DNA of 64,000 nt, taken from Sphingobacteriaceae bacterium. GTDB taxonomy: Bacteria > Bacteroidota > Bacteroidia > Sphingobacteriales > Sphingobacteriaceae. The notes under the pieces are model-generated. The model was not told the origin of the DNA. It did no database searches and saw only the letters and a program-made list of their open reading frames with translations. Shown here piece by piece: positions 58,010 to 64,000 of the stretch (position 1 is its first letter; each line of letters opens with the position of its first letter). Both the position numbers and the translations under genes were made by a program. Location of the stretch: positions 1 to 64,000 of the forward strand of contig CANKAT010000001.1 in the NCBI GenBank assembly GCA_947479815.1. The letters are read 5' to 3'.

Positions 58010-59503
58010 TCATAATTTTACCTGATTGAAAAGTTTAAGAATTTCAATCACTATCTTTCGGGAAGCTTCTTTTTCGACCTTATTGACACTCATCCAGGTC
58101 TCATATCCTCCCATTTTATGCTGTTCAGGAGTTGGGAGATATCCATAACCTCCATTTGCCAATCCGATGGTAAAAGACTTTTCAAAAGGGCTTTTGGCTT
58201 TGACCTCTAATCCCGTTTCTGCAAAGACCTCAAAAGGAATTCCCGCTATTCCTAAATCTCCGACTTTGAAAGTCTGGAGAATCACATCTATGTTTTCAGG
58301 CCATTCCTTCATTTGTATAGTTCGCTCGGCGAAGACCTTTTCCATAGCATGATCAGGCTTTTCTTTCTGCATGGCTTTCTCAGCCCAGGCAAGCGCTTGT
58401 GCATCTGGCCTTCTTACATCCAGAGTAAGTTCAGTTTGCGCTGCACCAAGGGGCACCCAATTTTTGTACTCTAGGGTCTGATAAACACTGAACACTTCTT
58501 GTGCGACGTCATTCGCAACTATCTTCATCTTGGCATAGGCTGGATATGGTATAACCGGCCCCCGAAAATCAATATTGTTTGTATCTCCCTCTGTACCATT
58601 TGACATAATGCCTACAAAGGGGATATCCTGGCGATCGGCTTTTAACAGTTCTTGAAGGCGATCGGCAAAGACTGCAAAATAATCTGCAGAAATATGTCCT
58701 TTAGGCACTCCTCCAACATAGTGAAGGGAATAATTAGCCAATATTGATATAGGTTTTCCCTTCAATGATTGAACAGACAAGAAGGAAACCTGAGGATCAG
58801 TCGGCCCGGCTGGCTCCAATAAATTGGGGTTAGCAATACCCGGATTCATCTGAACCTCTTCAGAAACTCCAAAAGGATTATTAACCGGTGTTTTCAATTT
58901 CCAGCGGCGGTTGAAAACATGCTGCGGCACACTTCCTGCGCCCCATCCTATACGGGCAGGTTCCAGGTTATTCAATGCTACACGCACTCCATCAGCCATT
59001 CGACGCACCACAAAACGCTGATAATTATCGAGAGGTTTAGGGTATTCTACTCCCGAACTGGCACGGATGCTCAACGAAGGCTCCGGGGGATTGATTTCAT
59101 GACCCGCCCAGGTAGTAGAATGGGAATGTGTCGATGACATCATTATCCGCTCTTTTGGAATCGCTGTTTCTTGGGTGATAAGTCGTTTTGCCGCATCAAA
59201 AACTTCACGTGGGAGCTCCACATTATCTATAACCATAAAAACAAGACGAACTTTGCCATCATCCAGAACCAGAGAGCGGGCATGCAATTCATCATGAATA
59301 TGAGTAGCTATGGGCAAGGGCATCCAACCTCCAGCAATTCCCTCACCTAGAGAAGGACTGATATTTGCAATTGAGGCTCCGGCACTAAAAACCGGATCTT
59401 GTGCAAAGGAAGGAAACTGAAAAAGCAAAATGAAAATACCGCCGATTAATCTCAGAGGGATATAAAAGTCATTGGATTTTAGAATAATCAATGTTCTTTT
59501 CAT
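58010..59503 (-). CDS. neutral/alkaline non-lysosomal ceramidase-like protein
   Basis: 'FSAGASIANISPSLGEGIAGGWMP', 'MMSSTHSHSTTWAG', 'NYSLHYVGGVPKGHISADYFAVFAD'; probable start at internal Met MKRTLIIL. Confidence 0.85.
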   Translation of the reverse strand: MKRTLIILKSNDFYIPLRLIGGIFILLFQFPSFAQDPVFSAGASIANISPSLGEGIAGGWMPLPIATHIHDELHARSLVLDDGKVRLVFMVIDNVELPREVFDAAKRLITQETAIPKERIMMSSTHSHSTTWAGHEINPPEPSLSIRASSGVEYPKPLDNYQRFVVRRMADGVRVALNNLEPARIGWGAGSVPQHVFNRRWKLKTPVNNPFGVSEEVQMNPGIANPNLLEPAGPTDPQVSFLSVQSLKGKPISILANYSLHYVGGVPKGHISADYFAVFADRLQELLKADRQDIPFVGIMSNGTEGDTNNIDFRGPVIPYPAYAKMKIVANDVAQEVFSVYQTLEYKNWVPLGAAQTELTLDVRRPDAQALAWAEKAMQKEKPDHAMEKVFAERTIQMKEWPENIDVILQTFKVGDLGIAGIPFEVFAETGLEVKAKSPFEKSFTIGLANGGYGYLPTPEQHKMGGYETWMSVNKVEKEASRKIVIEILKLFNQVKL

Positions 59504-59665
59504 CTGTTTATTTTTATTGCTTTTATCATTGCCAGATGTAATTTTTAAAAATCCCATTAAGAAATGATTAATTAAAGCATTAATATACTAAAGGATAGTA
59601 TCATAATGTTATACATATCTGTTTTCCCCCAGAAATATATTTAAATAGTATAGATTATGAGGCTC

Positions 59666-60700
59666 CTATCGAAATTTGACTTCGTTGTAACCAAAATTCT
59701 CTCCAAGTTTCAAACACTCCTGCCATGGAACAATACTTTCGGAAGAACTGGCATCCATTAAACTGGCAGCGGCAACATTTACTCCTAATAACAAGCATTT
59801 CGCCATCGTCCAATCATCATGAAATCCTGCTAAAACACCTGCTGCAAAAGCATCTCCGGCACCAACCGACCCTTTGATGTTCTCTGCCGACATTTTAACA
59901 CTTGGCTGAAATAATTTATCCCCACTTTTATTCAGTGCTATTGCTCCTTTCGGAAAATGAATAATTACCCATCTTTGAACCCCGGCATTTAAAATAGTAT
60001 CAGCTGCCTTATATGCATTAACAATTGAGCATTCCCCTTCTTCATCGCAGATTTCAATACCGGTTAACATCCCGGCTTCAAACTCATTAACAAACAGGAT
60101 ATCAACATACTGCAATGCTAGGGGAATAATAGTTTTGAATCGTTCAGATTGTTCACTGACCAAATCTGCCGATGTGACCATCCCACATTTTCTGGCTTCC
60201 TTTAGTACTTTTGCGGCACCTGTAAGTCCATCTGAACCAATAGCGTCCAATCGATCGAGAAGTAATAAATACCCTAAATGAAATATCTTCGATTTATGAC
60301 CTGAAAAGTTAAAATAAGATTCATCTAAGTGAGCATTGGCACCTCTTGAATGAAAAAAAGTACGTCTTCCGGTCCCAAGTACAGTCATTACATCAGTATA
60401 TGATGTATTTGAATCCTGCACTTTGATAATTTGACTCGAATCAATATTAAGCTTTTGACATTCGTTCAAAATATAATCACCTCTTTCATCATCTCCAATT
60501 GCTCCGATTCCTTTTAATGGAAACTGGAATCCCATCCTACTGATTGCTTTTAATACACTATATGGAGCACCACCATTACTGTTACTCTCTTTGAGGATAT
60601 TCGCTAGTTTATCTTCCTTTGGATAAACATCTATGATTTTGACATTATCAATGATCCAGTTACCTCCAGCTAAAATCCCCATTCCAATATTTTCCTTCAT
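59666..60700 (-). CDS. PfkB family carbohydrate kinase
   Basis: 'NSNGGAPYSVLKAISRMGFQFPLKGIGAIGDDERGDYI', 'ENIKGSVGAGDAFAAGVLAGFHDDW'. Confidence 0.92.
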   Translation of the reverse strand: MKENIGMGILAGGNWIIDNVKIIDVYPKEDKLANILKESNSNGGAPYSVLKAISRMGFQFPLKGIGAIGDDERGDYILNECQKLNIDSSQIIKVQDSNTSYTDVMTVLGTGRRTFFHSRGANAHLDESYFNFSGHKSKIFHLGYLLLLDRLDAIGSDGLTGAAKVLKEARKCGMVTSADLVSEQSERFKTIIPLALQYVDILFVNEFEAGMLTGIEICDEEGECSIVNAYKAADTILNAGVQRWVIIHFPKGAIALNKSGDKLFQPSVKMSAENIKGSVGAGDAFAAGVLAGFHDDWTMAKCLLLGVNVAAASLMDASSSESIVPWQECLKLGENFGYNEVKFR

Positions 60701-60710
60701 ATCGAATACA

Positions 60711-61835
60711 TCATACTACATCCATAACAGATTTAGTCTCGTAAGATTTTAAAGCCGCATTAAATAATTGATGGCTCATGAGTGCTTCTTCAGGAGTAAC
60801 ACAGCCGAAACGGTCATTCAAAAATCCTTCCCGCTCCGCAAAATATGCCGCCAGCATCTGCAAAAAACAATCAGAGAATCCAGGCTCAAATATTGAACCA
60901 GTACTTGTAGGAAATGGAACCTGAAAACCAAGATCCACCCGTTTCCAAAACTGTTCCTTTTCCCGTTTAAAGATCCATAACGCCTTGGTATCTTTAGTGT
61001 TATAACGTACACCTCCTTCGGTTCCCAGAACTTCTATATACCAGGAATTAGTCTCCCCTGGTTTTAATCGCTTCATTTCAAGAGACATTGGAATATCTTT
61101 TTTATCTATGTTAACTGAGGTTGACAAAGTTGCATTATTCCAGGTATCACATTCACTCCAAGCACCTTTTCCATCAGGCCTTGTAGTGATGATCTTTTGC
61201 AGATGAGCATATACCTTGTTAGGTATCCATCCCAATCTTACCGGAATATGCATAACATGCATACCCAAATCTCCCATTACACCTATTTCACCACAGAATT
61301 TTGACTGTCTTTTCCAGTTGATCGGTTTGAGAGGATCCATATCACTTGAATGACAGAAGCCTGCATTTATTTCGATGATCTCACCGATTCTCCCCGAAAG
61401 GGCTTCGCTTATCACTCGCTGAGGACCCGGCAAAAAGGGCATCTCAGAACAGCATCTTACAAAACTCTTCGAATTTGCAATTTTTGTATTGATCCTTTTT
61501 GCTGCCGCGAGGTCCATTCCAAAAGGCTTTTCAGCCAATAGATCTTTACCTGCTTCAATTACTTCGATATAATATTGTTCATGAAGAAAATGAGGTAGGG
61601 CAACATAAACTACATCTACCTTGGAAGATGCCAATAACTCTTTATAATCTGTGGTCAATAATTCAACAGAAGGAATTTGCTCATACCATTTTAAGGTATT
61701 AACATTTAGATCACAAACGGCCTTTAACTCCACTTTAACAGGATAATCATTTAATGAGAACCAGCGTCCAAAAGCACCGGCCACTTCCTTGCCCATTAAA
61801 CCACCTCCTATAATGCCAACATTTACAACTTTCAT
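60711..61835 (-). CDS. Gfo/Idh/MocA family oxidoreductase
   Basis: 'VGIIGGGLMGKEVAGAFGRW', 'VDVVYVALPHFLHEQYYIEVIEAGKDLLAEKPFGMDLAAAKRI'. Confidence 0.9.
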   Translation of the reverse strand: MKVVNVGIIGGGLMGKEVAGAFGRWFSLNDYPVKVELKAVCDLNVNTLKWYEQIPSVELLTTDYKELLASSKVDVVYVALPHFLHEQYYIEVIEAGKDLLAEKPFGMDLAAAKRINTKIANSKSFVRCCSEMPFLPGPQRVISEALSGRIGEIIEINAGFCHSSDMDPLKPINWKRQSKFCGEIGVMGDLGMHVMHIPVRLGWIPNKVYAHLQKIITTRPDGKGAWSECDTWNNATLSTSVNIDKKDIPMSLEMKRLKPGETNSWYIEVLGTEGGVRYNTKDTKALWIFKREKEQFWKRVDLGFQVPFPTSTGSIFEPGFSDCFLQMLAAYFAEREGFLNDRFGCVTPEEALMSHQLFNAALKSYETKSVMDVV

Positions 61836-61841
61836 AATAAT

Positions 61842-62681
61842 TTATTTACTTCCCTTAACCCAGGCAATAACGTCTGCTGGTTTTGCGCCATCGTGTACAA
61901 TAGCCATTAATGCCCTTGTCATACCGCCTGGATTAGCATGCTGTACTACATTTCTGCCATACACGATCCCTTTAACACCCTGTTGCATCAATTTATAGGT
62001 ACGATCCAATAATTCTTCATCCTCAGCACGACCACCTCCTCTAACCAGAATTGGAACAGATCCTGCTACCTCAACAACTTTATGATAATCTTCTACATTC
62101 TCGCAAGGGTCTGCCTTAATAATATCAGCCCCCAATTCTACCGCCTGCCTTACAAGAGGCAAGATAATATCTATATTTCCATCAACCATATAGCCTCCAG
62201 CCTCACTGTTTGGGCGGAATACTAATGGCTCGATCATTAATGGCATAGCGTAATAGTCGCACATTGGCTTTAACTTCAAAATATTCTGAATACACTGATC
62301 TGTTACTTCAGGAGCTCCAGGAATACGAAACAGATTAACAACCACACAGGTAGCATCAAGACGAATTGCCTGAAGCACAGGCTCTTCAATCATTCTGCTG
62401 TATAATACGGATTGAAGTTCAAGACCGTAAACATTGGCAACATCTGTTCTTAAAACTAAAGAAGGCTTTTTCTTTCCGGACACAGATTGTAAATGATGTG
62501 CCTGTCCAACTGTCAGCTGAATTGCATCTGGATCTGCATCAATCAGAATTTTGACTGACTTTTCAATGTTCTCTATCCCACCTAAAAAAGTTAATTCATT
62601 AAAAAACCCATGGTCAAGGGCAACATCAAAACATCTACCTGATTTTTCATTGAATAATCTATTTAATCTACTCGCTTTCAT
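61842..62681 (-). CDS. class I fructose-bisphosphate aldolase-like (DhnA/DeoC/LacD superfamily)
   Basis: 'CFDVALDHGFFNE', 'GADIIKADPCENVEDYHKVVEVAGSVPILVRGGGRAEDEELL', 'GVKGIVYGRNVVQHANPGGMTRALMAIVHDG'. Confidence 0.87.
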   Translation of the reverse strand: MKASRLNRLFNEKSGRCFDVALDHGFFNELTFLGGIENIEKSVKILIDADPDAIQLTVGQAHHLQSVSGKKKPSLVLRTDVANVYGLELQSVLYSRMIEEPVLQAIRLDATCVVVNLFRIPGAPEVTDQCIQNILKLKPMCDYYAMPLMIEPLVFRPNSEAGGYMVDGNIDIILPLVRQAVELGADIIKADPCENVEDYHKVVEVAGSVPILVRGGGRAEDEELLDRTYKLMQQGVKGIVYGRNVVQHANPGGMTRALMAIVHDGAKPADVIAWVKGSK

Positions 62682-62846
62682 CTTTATTTTTATTTATTTA
62701 ATAATTAATTAATTTTTCATCTCAGATCCTACCCAGTATCATACACCTGATTTTCTTTGATTTTTTGATATGAATTTTAAGTTATGGGCTATGTGCTTTC
62801 ACAAAAGCTGGATAATCAGAGAAGGATAAAATTCACTACACGAAAT

Positions 62847-63842
62847 TCAAGAATTGAAATCCATCAGGAAAGCACCGCCTTTATTTGTTTTTTTTGTCCG
62901 TAATAATACTTCAGACAGGCTAATTGGAATACCCCCGAGTCTTTTACTTTCATCTGCAGCCTCCATAAAGGTATAAATCTCTATCGTTTCTTCATTACTT
63001 ACAGGAGCTATGCCTGAACGAAAAAACTCTACAATGGCTACCACCAATGGGCGATAGCCAGTAAATACTCCAATAGAAGTTATTCCTTTATCTCCAAATG
63101 CTGTACCTCCAAAGCCACTTCTTCCTTTACGGGCACCACGAAAGACTCCTACCCGGCCATTTTCCCAGTTTCCAACAACTACATCGGCATCATCTGTAAA
63201 CGTTCGGGTAACTGTTTTACATCCGGTTCCCCCCATTACAGTATACAGGGATTCAACCGCATGAATACCATCCCAAAAGAGATCAGCATGAGATTTCTGT
63301 ATAGGCGCCGGACCATAGGTACTTGCACCCAAAACCTTCCCTACTAATTTCCCCTGACGGAGGTCCTGAGCTTCTTTGACATAACGGAGTGGTGAACAGG
63401 AAAACAGGGGCACTTTATATTTTCCTGATACTTTAAAGATGGCCAGTACATCCGATAGCGTTGCAGCAAGTGGTTTATCCACATAAACTGGTTTCCCTGC
63501 CCTCAATACCGGCATGATCTCTTTCAAATGGGGTCGACCGTCGTTAGTTAATACCATGACCGCATCAACCTTTTTTACTAATTCTTTAATTGAACCAACA
63601 AACTCTACACCTTGACCTTTTATCGTATCTGTAAAACTCTGCAGCTGTTTTTCAGCGAATTCCACATCCGGATTACCCTTAGGATGAAAAATAGCTACCA
63701 CTCTACAGCCAGTAAATTCCGGGCTCGATGCACCGGAATTCATAATTTCTGTATACGCTGCACTATGAACTGAAAGGCCTATAATTCCTACCTTAATCTC
63801 TTGTTGAAGATTGGTATTGCTCATTTTTGATTTCGAGTTCAT
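62847..63842 (-). CDS. Gfo/Idh/MocA family oxidoreductase
   Basis: 'KVGIIGLSVHSAAYTEIMNS', 'VDAVMVLTNDGRPHLKEIMPVLRAGKPVYVDKPLAATLSDVLAIF'. Confidence 0.85.
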   Translation of the reverse strand: MNSKSKMSNTNLQQEIKVGIIGLSVHSAAYTEIMNSGASSPEFTGCRVVAIFHPKGNPDVEFAEKQLQSFTDTIKGQGVEFVGSIKELVKKVDAVMVLTNDGRPHLKEIMPVLRAGKPVYVDKPLAATLSDVLAIFKVSGKYKVPLFSCSPLRYVKEAQDLRQGKLVGKVLGASTYGPAPIQKSHADLFWDGIHAVESLYTVMGGTGCKTVTRTFTDDADVVVGNWENGRVGVFRGARKGRSGFGGTAFGDKGITSIGVFTGYRPLVVAIVEFFRSGIAPVSNEETIEIYTFMEAADESKRLGGIPISLSEVLLRTKKTNKGGAFLMDFNS

Positions 63843-63900
63843 CAGTTCTTGATATCTAAACTTTAGTTCAAGTGTTAATACTGTATATTTTATTTCACAA

Positions 63901-64000
63901 TTATTTTACCACCTTCATAATTCCACGCATCGTAAACGAGTGACCCGGGAATGTACAAACGAAAGGATAATCTCCTGCTGTTGCGGGAGCGGTAAATTTA
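63901..64000 (-). CDS. C-terminus of a cupredoxin (azurin/plastocyanin-like), cut by the window edge
   Basis: Minus-strand translation '[32 protein letters not shown]' carries a Cys...His...Met type 1 copper-site pattern; not in the ORF track. Confidence 0.8.
   Translation of the reverse strand, partial: KFTAPATAGDYPFVCTFPGHSFTMRGIMKVVK

Overview
AT-rich Bacteroidetes-type chromosomal window, most like Sphingobacteriaceae/Pedobacter by gene content (inference). No rRNA, tRNA or CRISPR array was recognised. (1) 0-7.3 kb: accessory genes (DUF4268/PDDEXK-like protein, lipoprotein), then an apparently intact IS3-family element with a -1 frameshift signal. Its right end abuts a photolyase gene lacking its 5' part, and extra IS terminal fragments at the junction point to an IS-mediated rearrangement. 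(2) 7.8-13.7 kb: a giant (1801 aa) acidic repeat protein with flanking small ORFs. (3) 13.9-16.9 kb: a secreted fibre-like protein mixing phage-tail-fibre-like, triple-beta-spiral-like and YadA-head-like repeats. (4) 19.6-25.2 kb: a tightly overlapping eight-gene type II FAS/PKS-like operon (FabG, hotdog dehydratase, ACP, KAS, FabI-like ER, PPTase, alpha/beta hydrolase, acyltransferase). (5) 25.4-64 kb: a large catabolic region with five neutral-ceramidase-like proteins in about three subtypes, two Tat-signal RidA proteins, a divergent enolase paralogue with active-site changes, SSS symporter, APH-like kinase, asparaginase, four Gfo/Idh/MocA oxidoreductases, two DUF1080 proteins, two PVC-type HEAT/cytochrome c proteins, two N,N-dimethylformamidase-like proteins, PfkB kinase, DhnA-type aldolase, and the C-terminus of a cupredoxin at the right edge. 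Several MITE-like, palindromic and tandem repeats lie between genes. The best candidates for new biology are the FAS-like operon, the Tat/3-keto-sugar/amidase region with the altered enolase, and the fibre protein. All family names come from reading motifs by eye; no searches were run.
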